Source: Glebionis coronaria | Lineage: Eukaryota; Streptophyta; Magnoliopsida; Asterales; Asteraceae | NCBI GenBank assembly: GCA_025667525.1 | Contig: CM046877.1 | Location: forward strand, 622,998,262-623,062,261 | Length of the DNA stretch: 64,000 nucleotides | Direction: 5' to 3' | Part shown: piece after piece, positions 46,721 through 58,931 of the stretch | How the letters are laid out: each line of letters begins with the position of its first letter | How positions within the stretch are numbered: the stretch's first letter is position 1 | The notes under the pieces: generated by a model | What the model saw: only the letters and a program-made list of their open reading frames with translations | What the model was told of the DNA's origin: nothing | Databases searched by the model: none | Program-made: the position numbers and the translations under genes

Positions 46721-49700
46721 TCAAGGATTGACCATCCCAATGTGAACCACCAAGTGGTTGAACCGAGGACCATCAAAGGCTTTAGTCAACAGATCAGCAA
46801 CATTATCATCCGTATGAACCTTAAGAACCTGTATCAACTTCTTCTCATTGGCATCCCGTATAAAATGATGCCGAATTTCAATATGTTTTGTCCGTTGATG
46901 AAAAACAGGATTCTTCACAATGAAGATAGTGCTTTGATTGTCAATGAAAATTTTGGTGTTCATAAAATTAAACCCATAATCCAACAACTGATTTTGGATC
47001 CACAAAACTTGTCCACAACAGCTAGCAGCAGCAACGTATTTAGCTTCTATTGAAGAAGTAGCTACGATCGTCTGTTTCTTGCATTGCCATGAAATAAGTC
47101 TTCGACCCAAAAATTGACAACCACCAGTAGTAGATTTTCTGTCATTATTAGCACCTGCATAATCACTATCACTATATGCTTCAAGAACAAAAGGTGATTC
47201 TTTAGGATACCACAAGCCAAGCTTGGGTTGAGCCTTGATGTACTTGAAAATCTTCTTGACTGCATTCAAGTTAGAAACCATGGGAGCTACCTGATGTCTA
47301 GAACAAGCACTTATTGCAAACATGATATCCGGACGTGATGCAGTCAAATACACGAGTGAGCCAATCATAGACCTGTACATGTGAACATTTACCGGAGGAT
47401 CTGGCTCATTCTTGAGTTTGACTTTAGCAACTTCATAAGGTGTTGCTGCTGGTCTAAGGGGATCCATGTCAAACTTTTGAAGGATCTCATGAACATATTT
47501 ATCTTGACTTATGAAGATCCCATCCGACTATTGCTTGACTTGAAGACCAAGGAAAAAGGAAAGCTCTCCCATAGCACTCATCTGAAATTCGCCTTTCATC
47601 AGTTTTTCAAACTCATCACACCATTCCTTCTTAGTAGAACCAAAGATAATGTCGTCCACATAAACCTGAACAAGGATAATGTCCTTGGTGTTCCTCTTAA
47701 GAAATAGTGTTTTATCAATTGTACCTCTTCTATAGCCATTCTTTAACAAGAAAGTTGAGAGATGCTCATACCAAGCTCTAGGAGCCTGATGTAGTCCACA
47801 AAACGCCTTGACCACCTTGTAAACTTTCTTGGGATGAAGTGGATCAACAAAGCCCTTAGGTTAAGTGACATAAACTTCCTCATCAATCTTGCCATAGAGA
47901 AATACACTCTTGACATCCATCTGAAAAACCGTAAAGCCCACATAAGAAGCAAAAGCCAAAAACAGACGAATAGCTCCTAGCAACCGGAGCAAAAACTTCA
48001 GTGTAGTCAATGCCCTCAATTTGATTGTGGCCCTGTGCGACAAGCCTAGCTTTATTCCTTACTACAATTCCCCGTGCATCTTTCTTGTTCTTGAGAATCC
48101 ATTTGGTATTGATTGCTGTCTTTCCATCTGGTAAGTCAACTAGAATCCAAACATTCTGAAACAAGAATTGCTGCATTTCCTCCTGCATAGCCTCCACCCA
48201 ACTTTCATCCTCAAGAGCATGAGTGACTGATCTAGGTTCCACCTGTGAAAGAAAACAAGCAAACAAACAGTGTTGAAAGTCCGTATGATTATTACGCTTT
48301 TGATCTTCAATATAGCTCACAAGAGCATGATGATCAGACGAGGCCTTCTTATGCATTTTGTGTGTCTTGACAGTAGAACCAGGATCTCCAATGATTTGAG
48401 TAGTAGGGTGATCTTTGTGTGATTGCAACACTTGATTGGAAGCTACCTCCACTTCTGGTGCCAGGTTATTGAGATCCCCAACAAAGTCATCATCATATGA
48501 AGCAGTGTTGAAAATACCATCTATTGGTTGTTTATGAATATCATCCAGCTTGGTAGAAGACTTCTTTTGATGGTTCCCCAAATCAGAAGGACTGGAGAAT
48601 CGAGTATGGGAAGCAAACTCACTAGCCGGACTACCAATAGGTGTTAAACTAGCACTAGGAGTAGTAGCTGGGGTACTAGGAGCAGCTTTGTCAGTAGGCG
48701 TATTCAAGGGAAACTCAAAGCCACCTTGAGCAGCTGCTGTAGTAGCTTCTTGTTGTTGTTTGAGTAGGTTTTCAAGAGCTACTTGTGAATCCAATACATC
48801 CAATGGAGTTGCATCACTAGGAGGAGTAGGAGAGACTGTGGTGGAGTAGGATGGAACAACAAAAATATCATCCCCGTCATCTGAGTCGGAAAGACTAGAG
48901 TGAGCACCTGTACTAGAAGTTGCAAACACTTGTGGACCTGCATCATGGTTAGTTTTGAAACGAAAATATCCTAATGAATCACTAAGATAATCAAGATCAA
49001 AATACCATTCAGTACCCTTGCCTTGGATGTTTGACTTCTCTTCAAAATACCTGAGATTTATAGTTTCAATTACCCGCTTGGCTTGGAGATTGTAGACACG
49101 ATAAGCCCGAGAGTGAGCTGAATATCCACAATGTATCCTTCATCTGCCTTGCCATCAAACTTCCCCAAATAGTCACTAGTATTCAGAATGGTGACAGGAC
49201 ACCCAAATGGCTTCAAATGAGCAATATTTGGAACTTTGGCTGTTAGTAGCTCATAAGGAGTCTTCTTGTGAGGATTTGTAATAGAAACTCTATTCAAAAC
49301 ATAACTTGCAGTATTAACAGCTTCTGTCCAGAACATGGTTGGAAGCTTGGAATCGGCAAGCATTGTTCTTGCTGCTTCTATTAGAGTCCTGTTCTTTCTT
49401 TCTGCCACGCCATTCTGTTGAGGAGTTCTTGCTTCACTATAATCTCTTTTGATGCCTTTAGAATTACAAAGTGCTATGAGGTCTTTATTTTTGAACTCGG
49501 TTCCATTATCACAACGAATACCTTTAACCTTTTTGGACAACTGGTTCTCTATAAGGGTAATAAAATCTTTAAGAATTGAGTAGGTCTCACTCTTGGCAGC
49601 CATGAAGAAAACCCACGTAAACCTTCTATATCCATCAGTTACCACCAGACAGAATTGTTTGTGGTCAATGCTCCGAATAGAGGTAGGACCAAATAAATCC

Positions 49701-50341
49701 ATGTGTAGTAGCTGCAATGGTTCAGTTATAAGGCTGAGAGCAGTAATGGCCTTGAAGGATGCTTTATGTTGTTTGCCTTTGCTGCAAGCAATACAATTAA
49801 TATTATTTCTAAATGACTTGGGAGGTAAACCAGAGACCAGGTTCATATTTGCTAGTTTGTGAATGGTCTTGAAGTTCACATGCCCCATCCTTCTGTGCCA
49901 TTGAGTGGCTTAATCTTCTGAGGCTTTAGCAACCAAACATGCTAGTTGACCAGTAGGGTTGAATTCATTCAGCTTGATGTTATAGAGATTGTGTCTTCTA
50001 GGGATTCTGAGCAGAACCTGTGAGTCATCCGGAAGTTTAAAGTCTTTGGATAGTACAAGTGCATCAGTCTCTGTAAAGAGAACAAACTGCTTCTTGTCAC
50101 AAATCTGAGAGACAGATATCAAGTTGAAGTGTTGAAGTGCTTCCACATAATAGACCTTCTCAAAATTAAGATTTGGCGTCTGAATTGTTCCTTTGCCAGT
50201 GATCCTGCCTTCACCTCCACCAAAATAGACCTTGCCGCCTTGAAATGGTACAAAGTTAGAGACAAGACTTTTATTTCCTGTCATGCTCCTAGAGCATCCA
50301 CTATCAACAATTCCTAGAGTAGGATCTTGGTATGGAGTAAC
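46721..50341 (-). pseudogene. SIRE-like Copia pol: protease, integrase, reverse transcriptase, RNase H; broken
   Basis: Protease at about 50340-49910 with IVDSGCSRSMTGNK (DSG active site), then a stop TAA. Integrase at 49905-49070 has WHRRMGHVN, the HHCC finger (CIACSKGKQHKASFK) and the DDE core residues in LLHMDLFGP, IRCDNGTEFKN and NGVAERKNRT; a frameshift follows near 49130. A variable linker, then reverse transcriptase at 48240-47530 (NTKWILKNKKDARG, a frameshift near 47980, a stop in VYVT*PKGF where the family has Q, and the catalytic VQVYVDDIIFGST), another stop after LQVKQ, then RNase H 47467-46721 (AYSDSDYAG, SSIEAKYVA, DLLTKAFDGPRF). At least two frameshifts and three stops make it non-functional. 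Confidence 0.92.
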
Positions 50342-50372
50342 CTACAACAACAAGATAATAAAGATGCAAAAG

Positions 50373-51449
50373 TTAGTGTCTTAAGGGGACCCAAACCTTG
50401 TCAGGTTTGAGCATGCCTTGTGGATCTTTAGTAGAGAGCCAAGAAGATTGATGAGATCCACCGTTGTTCTTTGGTTGCCTATGCATCATATTGGTATTAT
50501 TGTTTGACCAAGAACAACCTGCTGAGGGCTTAACAACAGTTCCCAAATTTCCCAAACCAAAATACATGAGGTCAAAATTATGTGGATAAATAGGATTAAA
50601 ATTCTGAAAATAGTTACTGGTGGTTCTATTTGTTGTTAATCCAATGTTTCTCCAATGATCAGAAGCTAATGGAGAGGTCCTTCTAGAAGAAGAAAACGAT
50701 TGAGCACTAGGATTGAGTATTCTAGAAGAATATGTAGCAACTCCTGGTGGACCAGGAGCAGGAAATGCTTGATGAACAGAAGAATGTTTGTCATAAAAAT
50801 CACAATCTTTAATCAAATGAAATGCACTTCCACAAACAAAACATGTTTTAATCGACCTTTTATTAGAATGACATTGTTTCATACTGCTAACTTTATTACA
50901 CACAATTCTAGGAGAATCAATCTTCCTAGGACTCAATACACCAGGACTAGACACAGTTGAATTAAAAGTAACTCTCTCTTCACACTTCCTAGCACCAGTA
51001 GCAGCATTTTCATTCGACTTGGAACTTGTAGGTCTCGACTCTTCACTTGAACCACTTGATGCAGAGTCACTGGCTTTGTCACTGAAAGTACACGAGACAA
51101 AGTCATTAGAAATAATAGAACTTTTTGGGGACTCATGCATCTGTGATCCATCCAAGTCAATATGCCTAGAAGTGGGCATGAAAGTTCCAGTAAGAGGTGG
51201 AGGGACAGCATGCATTTCTGCTGCTGGTTTAAACCTATTGTAACTAGGTTCTCCCTCTTCCTCTTTGTCGGCATCAAAGACACTCGTAAAAGATAAATCA
51301 AACACATCTTCTGAATCAATATATTTATCAAATCCTAATCCTCTTTTAGTCCTACCAGACATGCTACTATTGATTAATTTTGAAAGATTTTTAGGTGCCT
51401 TTTGCCATTTTTCAAATCTCAACATTGTAGCATCTAATCTTTCTTTCAT
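50373..51449 (-). CDS. SIRE-like Copia gag, C-terminal part with second zinc knuckle
   Basis: 358 residues in the next frame after the N-terminal gag part. A coiled coil start (MKERLDATMLRFEKWQKAP) is followed by a Ser-rich linker and a complete CCHC knuckle CFVCGSAFHLIKDC (about residues 210-223). It ends with DKVWVPLRH just before the protease. A stop in a CACTAAC and an AG-ending pyrimidine-rich stretch lie between this frame and the protease, which is in another frame. Confidence 0.8.
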   Translation of the reverse strand: MKERLDATMLRFEKWQKAPKNLSKLINSSMSGRTKRGLGFDKYIDSEDVFDLSFTSVFDADKEEEGEPSYNRFKPAAEMHAVPPPLTGTFMPTSRHIDLDGSQMHESPKSSIISNDFVSCTFSDKASDSASSGSSEESRPTSSKSNENAATGARKCEERVTFNSTVSSPGVLSPRKIDSPRIVCNKVSSMKQCHSNKRSIKTCFVCGSAFHLIKDCDFYDKHSSVHQAFPAPGPPGVATYSSRILNPSAQSFSSSRRTSPLASDHWRNIGLTTNRTTSNYFQNFNPIYPHNFDLMYFGLGNLGTVVKPSAGCSWSNNNTNMMHRQPKNNGGSHQSSWLSTKDPQGMLKPDKVWVPLRH

Positions 51450-51471
51450 CTCCTGTTTTTCTTTGATACTG

Positions 51472-53085
51472 TCATCTTTTAACTTTTCTGTATTTAAGCA
51501 TATTTGTTGTGTTTTCTAAATCGATGCTCAGTATCCTAATTTTATCCTCATACTCACGTTGAGTATCTTGAAGCCACCTCTTTTGTTGTTCCAAAGTGTT
51601 TAAAGAAGCCTTATAGGCTTGAACTTCTAAAAAATACTTATCATTCTGCTCATTTACGTCATTATATTGAGACAACAATTCTGAATATTTATCATGACAA
51701 CCAAGAGGATAATGTTGTACCTGAGGTAAGATGCCCATAAGAGAAAACTCGTCTGCTTCCTCTGCATCAGATAGATTCCCATCAATCATTGCAAACACGT
51801 CAGTCGAGGACTCAGCTGATTCCAAAGTGGTAGTCTGATGATCATTCCAGTTGACCATAGAGTCAACAGATACCAATGTCTTCTTGTCATCTTTTACCTC
51901 CTGAACCTTAAAAGCTGAGTATCTGCTCTTCTCCTGGTCATTCTTGCTAGGGCATTCCCTTGCAAAGTGACCTTGCTGCTGGTTATAGCATCGAACCTTG
52001 CTTCTGTCGAACCTTGCTGGCTCCCTTGGGTTATAATTGAATTTTCGACCAGCTTTCTTTTCGAACTTGTGAACCCTAAGAGTGAGCATGGCCATCTGCC
52101 ATTTAAGATCCATTTCATCCAGGTCAAGTTTATCGACCTGTTTGAAGTCATCAAAAGCAAGTTGTTGTTGAGCATCAACATCAGCCACAAAAGAATGAAG
52201 AACGGCTTCTACCATGCTACCAGACTTGGCTGTAGGATCAGGAGCAGAAGTATGCTGAAAAGTATGTTGAGAAGACACAGTATTGCTTGGGCTACTAGCA
52301 TAAGACATGGGACTGGATGCCATAGAACTCACAAAGGCAGAATTAGCAGGAGTGGGAAAAGAATCACTTGAATATCCCCTCACATGAGGTTCAAAAGTTT
52401 TGAGCTTATGAAATAAATCATCAAAATTGAGATAGTCAAGCCCACCTTTTGCTTTGAGAGAGATTACCACCTGATTCCATGAGTAGGGTAAGGCTCTAAG
52501 AAATATTGCATTAATATCACCATCGTCAGGTTTTGACTGAAGTTGATTCAATTGGCTCAATATCTTTTGGAACCTGTCATACCCTTGATGAATACCTTCA
52601 GTTTCTGAGATTTTGAATTCTGTGAATTCATCTCTCAGCATGGATCTTCGCATTTTCTTTGACTCCTCATTCCCACCAAACCTTGCTTTTATTCCATTCC
52701 AGACCTCTCTAGCATCATCCAAATGGTAGAAGTCACCCATGTGATCATCATGAAGAGATTGAAGCAAAATAGTTTTTGCTTTGACCTCCTTTTTAATGGC
52801 TATGATTTCTTCATGATTTTTAGGGTCAAGAAGAATAATACTACCATTCTTGTCTCTTCCAGTAGACTTCTTGCTGTTTCCATTTAGAATAACCTTCCAA
52901 AGGTCTTGATCAGTGTTGGTGATCCACCATTCCATCTTCATTGCCCAACTATCATACTCGTCCTTTTTCAGAAGAGGGAATTTCCCATTTGTGTTGGAAA
53001 CCATAGCAACGATCTGCTGAGGTTGCACAGTTTTGGGAGTGCTACCTTCTCCTGTTTGAGTAGAACTTGAGGCAGACATGATCAA
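51472..53085 (-). CDS. SIRE-like Copia gag, N-terminal part
   Basis: 537 residues from MIMSASSSTQTGEG. The capsid region has the plant Copia gag look (SWAMKMEWWITNTDQDLWK, AREVWNGIKARFGG, FQKILSQLNQLQ, LRALPYSWNQVVISLK). A zinc knuckle follows at about residues 365-380, RCYNQQQGHFARECPS; the usual CxxC is CYNQ here, so one zinc ligand is lost. The end is coiled coil. The frame stops at 51472, but the protein continues one frame over in the neighbouring frame (NTEKLKDDSIKEKQEMKER), so a one-base change near 51490 separates them. In intact relatives gag packages the element's RNA in virus-like particles. Confidence 0.88.
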   Translation of the reverse strand: MIMSASSSTQTGEGSTPKTVQPQQIVAMVSNTNGKFPLLKKDEYDSWAMKMEWWITNTDQDLWKVILNGNSKKSTGRDKNGSIILLDPKNHEEIIAIKKEVKAKTILLQSLHDDHMGDFYHLDDAREVWNGIKARFGGNEESKKMRRSMLRDEFTEFKISETEGIHQGYDRFQKILSQLNQLQSKPDDGDINAIFLRALPYSWNQVVISLKAKGGLDYLNFDDLFHKLKTFEPHVRGYSSDSFPTPANSAFVSSMASSPMSYASSPSNTVSSQHTFQHTSAPDPTAKSGSMVEAVLHSFVADVDAQQQLAFDDFKQVDKLDLDEMDLKWQMAMLTLRVHKFEKKAGRKFNYNPREPARFDRSKVRCYNQQQGHFARECPSKNDQEKSRYSAFKVQEVKDDKKTLVSVDSMVNWNDHQTTTLESAESSTDVFAMIDGNLSDAEEADEFSLMGILPQVQHYPLGCHDKYSELLSQYNDVNEQNDKYFLEVQAYKASLNTLEQQKRWLQDTQREYEDKIRILSIDLENTTNMLKYRKVKR

Positions 53086-53139
53086 ACAAAAATGTTAGTA
53101 ATAAGAAAAATTTATTCTTCTTGTACAGAGACTCTCCCA

Positions 53140-53152
53140 GGCTCTGATACCA
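53140..53152 (-). other. Primer-binding site (initiator tRNA-Met) of the SIRE-like element
   Basis: TGGTATCAGAGCC two bases inside the 5' LTR on the minus strand. Confidence 0.85.
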
Positions 53153-53154
53153 CT

Positions 53155-53619
53155 TGTTGGGTCCACTAGATGTGGATCTTGCAGCCTGTCAGGAACGGTG
53201 AACGACTTCTGTAATCACAAGTCTATTCACAGAGAGACTCTATACACAATATAAATGCGGAATACAAATACTATAAAGAAGAACATAATAACTATAAAGA
53301 CTTGATCCTTTCTAAGGATTTCTAATATTGATAATGACTAGAACTATGTTTGATGAAGGTGTGTCTAACCCTTCTACCTAAGGTTCCTTTTATACTACAA
53401 GAAAACCCTAATACATCATTAAACAAAACGTGTAAAACTGATATGCATATCCTTTCCTAACATATCTCATGCATATCCTAACAGAATAATAAATAAATAA
53501 TAAAGTTTGACTTTAACTAGGACCAGGAGCACGACTTGCTCCTACTACTACTAGGACCAGGAGGAACTACATACCTCCTAGTCTACCTATTAAAATTAAC
53601 TATTCCAATGGTCCTAACA
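53155..53619 (-). repeat. 5' LTR of the SIRE-like Copia element
   Basis: 465 bp, same length as the other LTR with about ten substitutions and no indels noted. Confidence 0.92.
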
Positions 53620-54317
53620 TAGCTTATGGTGGGCTAGCCGCTAGTACAATTAATAGATCTATGGGGAAAGCCGCCCCGGTTCAGTTTGTGTGGACTTGTC
53701 ACAGAAGCTTAGGCCCGACCTCCACACTGTTTGAGCATATTGTATTGAGAAGTCAGGTATACGGCAATGTACCAATAATCTGGAGGTAACCGACAATTAA
53801 TAAATCTCCTGTCTTATCAGACCTCTAAAAGGAGTGTCTAAGGGCTCGGTTCCATGAGCTTATTGCAATTTATGCTATATACAATTATTATTGTTGATGC
53901 AAATTATTATTTGATGCTTATAAGCATGCCACAAACTTATAATCTTTGCTTGTGTTCAAACTGATTACATAAACCTATAGATTCACTCGGCATTTTTGCT
54001 GATTGTTTTACTCACATGTATTTCAGGTAATCAAGAAGTGGAAGCTTGGAGGTCACGGGAATGAAGTTTTGCACTACTATGTTGTTCAAACTCTTTGATT
54101 TATTTATCGTTCCATTTTTAAAACAAACTAGTATGTTGTTTTAACTTATCTTTTGGTAACGATTACTTGGGACTACGCTACTCTGATAAATGTTTTAGGA
54201 ACGGTAAATTTGAAACGTCTCTTTCCGAGTCGTTCTTTATAAATTATGTGTTATTGTATCATTGTTTAGCACCCAAAGATATATTCCGCTGCGTGTAAAT
54301 TTGGGGGTGTTAAAGAT

Positions 54318-54330
54318 TGGTACCAGAGCC
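54318..54330 (+). other. Primer-binding site of the chromovirus-like element
   Basis: TGGTACCAGAGCC starts three bases after the left LTR. It is one base different from the common TGGTATCAGAGCC (initiator Met tRNA). Confidence 0.6.
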
Positions 54331-55947
54331 ATGAGTTATAGAGAACTAGGTCTTTATTTTAAAAACCTAAACTATAACTGTCAGTTTTTATTTTCAAAGA
54401 GTCATGTGCACCGGACTTCGCGTGACTTCAGGTTAAAGCTACTTCTAGGATTACCACTTTAGTATGCGTTATTACGTATACCTTATTGGCAAGTATTTAT
54501 AAATAAATACTATGATCCATCTATGAATATATATTTATATCTAGGATCCCTTAATCGATATATATTTATGTCGTTAAACTTTTCGATAAAAGTTTATCAT
54601 TTATTAATGATTAACTTAAATAAATACAATGCATTTTCAAGATCTTTCTGTATTTATTTTTGAAGTATTTAAATTACTTTTATTGCAAAATTTTTATATT
54701 ATGACCTTATATACCTTCATCTGCGCGCGTTACTTTTATTGTTTAACCCTTTGAGATATCTATGTAGATATCCAAATCGTCTTCCGACCGTTTGTGCTTG
54801 GACGTCTTGAAACGTAGTCTCTAGACCATTGTGTAACTCAATGTGTCCTTGGAATAGACTAACCGCTATCGTGTGAGTCACACATTTTGAAACACTTCCT
54901 ATAATTGTGTTGAATAATATCATGGTTTTTCATAATATTTTGTTGATTTTTATCACCGTTATACACGACATGCGAAGATTAAATTCATCGGCATTTATAT
55001 GTATCGACTCCGAAGTGTATTGTTCGCTTATATCTCGGTAACGTCATCGACATTGTATAAATCATCGTCTAGATTATGGCGCTAGATTGGAATACAATTT
55101 TAGATCTATAAACTCGTATTATCCTCTTTCATTAACCTTCTTGCTCCTGGAATGCAACCTATGAATGTTCCATTCTTTTCTTGTTATGTTTTGTGTTTTT
55201 GGACAATCGTGGCACCAAAGAGATTTGTCTACCTTGCACCTTGAAACTTAAATTATGAACGTCATTCACCGTTTTGCTTCCTAAATTTCGTGTTGAATAC
55301 CTTGAAGCATTTTCTGTCATTCATTATGCTATATTTTTATTTGATGCTCATTATGAGATTTATTTTTCGTTGTTGTAAAATCCACAAGACATGTGTGTAT
55401 ATATATATATTTTGAGCCGTTAGGAAGTGTCGAAAAATATATTTAATGGAGAAACTACAGGGGCCGTATAAACAGGTCACAACTTAAAAGTAAAACATGC
55501 GTTTTTAAAATAAAATAGTCAAACCTGCACAGAACTTGCAGGGGTATTTTGGTCATTTTATATTGGGTTTCAGGTCTCGGGTAAAACTAGAAAGTCATCT
55601 GAAACATCGTTTTGCATCAAAATGCTTTAGACTCCGAGTCTTGGAGATGTCGTTTATCGGGTCAATTAATCGGCTCATATTTAAAAGTCAAATCTGATAG
55701 AACATTCAGAACATGAGTTTTAAACGTTTCTAAGCAGTTTTGATTTCATTTGAGATCGTAAAATTTTAACGAATATTATTTTACAACTAACGAATACTAG
55801 TTGCATGTGAAAATGTTTAAAAATAGAAACATTACAGGATTAGCAATTACCGGATTAATGGTGTAATTTGAAAATGAATAATATACTTTCTTAAAAGCAT
55901 GTTGTGTTGAGTATCTTACATAGAATACACATGTGGATTGATTTATT

Positions 55948-56010
<63 letters not shown>

Positions 56011-58918
56011 CTCAATTGTCATTCGATGTTGTTTTACTTTTATTTTCTTCTAACCTTCCACTTATTTGGGTTTAGTTTTGAAGACTTGTCTTCACATTCT
56101 TCGTCGATATTTTTATCACGTGTCTCATGACGTTTTCGTCTAAACCTTATAACCTTTTTAAACCTTAACAATTTGTAACCATTTCATTGGTTGTTTTATG
56201 AGCTACTATTTGCCACTTTTTGCAAACCTTTGGCTACTTTATATGTTGTCATAATGTCACCTTATAAATAAATCTGATAATGTTTTACGATTATTTTCAC
56301 CAATTGTTTTTACTTTGGTCTTATAAAATACTTTTCGTAACATTAAAAGTTGCTTATTGAGTATCTCACAAATTACTTGTATCCTATAAATTTATAAACT
56401 ATTTTTAAATTCCATTTTACAAATGGCTTGCTTTATATATAAACATAAGAAACGTAATACTTTTCGACGAAACTGAGCACTGCATTGCTATTCCTAAATT
56501 ATACATGGCCTGATCACCTATGTCTAATTTAGAAGGAGCCATGCTAGGCTGAATAGTAGTCACCTTAAAAATCTTGATAATAATCAACTTTTTACTTGGA
56601 TTTATGATAAAGATAAATAAAATGAAATAAAGTGAAAAGAAGTTTTGAAAACCTTTATATCTTATGCAAGTAGCGCAATTTCTATGCATCCGCATACGTT
56701 TTCTTACATTCAGCGCTTACGGGTACGTTTTTACTCGACAATCGTTTTTCAACTTGTTACTTCATTTTGTCTTATAACTGATTTCTTTTGACCGTTCGTC
56801 TAATTACTGACGGCTGATATATGACTTGAAAGTCTCGATGTTTTATCCTTCCTTCTCGTCCAATCTTCTTTATGCGACTGGGTAGATCTTTGGAATGTCT
56901 CCGCACGTGAATAATGATTTATCACTAGAGTGATTTCCGTATATCCGGGATGACGTCCGTCACTCTCGTTTGTCTCGAAATCTACTCTTGTGAACCGTGC
57001 TTTGACTTCTCTGTTTAAACACTAACATCGTTCATTTGATTTGTTTTAATTACAAGTGATTATTAGGAATTTTCTTTGATTAAAATTTTTGTATGGATTT
57101 TATTCCTGATCGTGTATCGACCACCGCTAAGTTAACGAGCTGATGATTGGTGAACCACCGACCGCACTAACAAAATTTACAAATTGTTTAATCTACTGTT
57201 TCTTATCGTCTTACCATCAATGCCTTTATTTTATTATTCTCTTTAAGAATTCATATGACATTGCTTCGTTCTCTTTTGTACCACTGGTTTCGTACTAATT
57301 TTTGACCATTATTTCTATTCGTATTCGTTTGTTATCTTGTCACATTTCGAAACCCGAATATATCCCATGTTTATTTTGAAATAATAAACACCTTTATGTA
57401 TTTCTACAACGTATTATAAAATTTTTATGGAACTTTTATACTTTTCTCCAATGATTTTCAATTATCAAAATAACCATCACATGTAAAAGGTCAAATTTAT
57501 ACATCATATTTTGTATAACTAAAACTAATGTTTAAAATAAAATTATGTTCTACCTTTTGAACTAATTGGCTTATCATACTTTACTTTAAATGTAATGAAA
57601 TTACCGGTTTAATTTATATTCCTAATAGTGATTTAATTTAGAAATTATATTTTCTAATTGTAACCATCAATACGAGTTTAATTAATAAATTCATATCATT
57701 CTTTCAAAGCTTCTTAAGACGACCAAAATAAATTATGAAGCTATTTGACTCCTATATTTGATATATAATCCTTATCAAGAAAGTACCTAAATTGAATTTT
57801 AAGGTAATACAAATCCGGGACAGATAATTATGACAAACGTTATTTTAATGTTAATATTTAATTCATTCTTCGCTCTCATTTTTCTAGTATTATGAATTAT
57901 TATGTTTTACGGTTACGTGAGTCGAGATCCCTCGTCGATCGTCAGCCTTAAATCAATTTACCACATCTTGTCCGTTTATGCGTTTATTGAATTCATTTTT
58001 ATCTCGTTCTGTTCCTCGTATTGAAGATCACTATTTTATTCTGAGTTTAAAATAAATCTCGGGAAGCAGTGTATAAGAAGAAACGATAAGTGTCACCAGG
58101 ATTTATTCGGGTACTTGTGGAATGGTTATGGACCAAATCTCTTAATGAACGGAGTTAATAAATTCGTTACAACCTCGAGGAGTATGTTGAAGCCGACACC
58201 GCAGGTGGAAAGATTTTTGAGATCAAGTGGTTATTATCAAGGGTTCGTTCAAGGTTTTCTCGATGATTAACGGTGGAGATCTATACTCGATGTTTATGTT
58301 CGACCTTTTCTTTTATGTACTTATATGGTGTGTGATCTAGTCAAATGATCGTAAGTTGTGAGAACTTGAGACGGCATCATCCGATGACGTCCGATCATGT
58401 AGAGCACATATTATGTAATATCGTTTTGACTTTCAACGACGATGTTCATTGAGATTTTAATGCGCGTTGGCGAAAGTGAGATGGTGTCTTTGTATTATCG
58501 TTTGAGTAGGCACCCGCGTGTGAGCACCCTCCGATGACGAAAATGTTTTTCTTGTTAGTTATTTTTGATGTGTGTCCATGGCTATCCGGCCGATGGATAT
58601 CCTTTAAATTGCAACATTCCTTTTAACTCGACTTACCCGTAAATCCTATCATCTATTCTTGTCGTCGAATGAGCTTCGTGAATTCATAAAATTTTCATGT
58701 ATCGAGTTTGACGGGTGACTGGTGGATAAGTATTTATTTATTCCTTTTTGGTGAGATACAACTTGACGACAAGTTGCGTTTTGTAAAAGAACCAGTGAGA
58801 TCGTGGATCGAGATTCACGTGGGAACGTGAGGATTTCGTTATAAGGAATGCCGTCATCCTTCCGGGTAGTGAACAACTCGAGTATGTGGAGAGTTGAGCG
58901 CCGGGACGTCGCTCCCTT
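54331..58918 (+). pseudogene. Decayed interior of the chromovirus-like element
   Basis: About 4.6 kb of AT-rich sequence with no long frames. A reverse-transcriptase scrap lies at about 58213-58257, and the sequence after it (to 58900) still reads like the end of a gypsy pol region in broken frames. Gag, protease and integrase motifs were not recognised. The minus-strand frames at 55797 and 56417 lie in repeats or random sequence. Confidence 0.45.
55951..56008. repeat. (AT)29 microsatellite
   Basis: 58 bp of uninterrupted AT dinucleotides within the interior of the chromovirus-like element. Confidence 0.97.
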
Positions 58919-58931
58919 AAGGTGGTGAGGA
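58919..58931 (+). other. Polypurine tract of the chromovirus-like element
   Basis: AAGGTGGTGAGGA sits immediately before the TGTAAAACCC start of the 3' LTR. Confidence 0.65.

Larger units (their letters stand above)
41573..53619 (-). mobile_element. SIRE/Maximus-like Copia element, 12.0 kb, nested in a gypsy LTR
   Basis: 465-bp LTRs (41573-42037 and 53155-53619), the 5-bp duplication TAGCT on both sides (41568-41572 and 53620-53624), a Met-tRNA primer site and a polypurine tract (AGTTTAGGGGAGGAT at 42038-42052). Order on the minus strand: gag, protease, integrase, reverse transcriptase, RNase H, then a long extra frame before the 3' LTR. The Copia order (integrase before reverse transcriptase), large size and extra frame after RNase H point to the SIRE/Maximus lineage. 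By eye the LTRs differ at about 10 of 465 positions, so it is fairly young, but gag, pol and the extra frame all carry breaks. Confidence 0.9.
39715..54314 (+). repeat. 5' LTR of the chromovirus-like element, split by a Copia insertion
   Basis: TGTAAAACCCGTAAAAATAAGG to GGGGGTGTTAAA. The two parts are 39715-41572 and 53625-54314; 41573-53619 is the SIRE-like element and 53620-53624 its repeated target site. The parts are nearly identical to the right LTR throughout. Confidence 0.88.

Noticed and set aside
47381..47707. 108-residue plus-strand frame
   Set aside because: It is antisense to the conserved reverse transcriptase and RNase H of the SIRE-like element.
55797..56015. Tyr/Ile repeat protein
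   Set aside because: It is a translation of the (AT)29 microsatellite.
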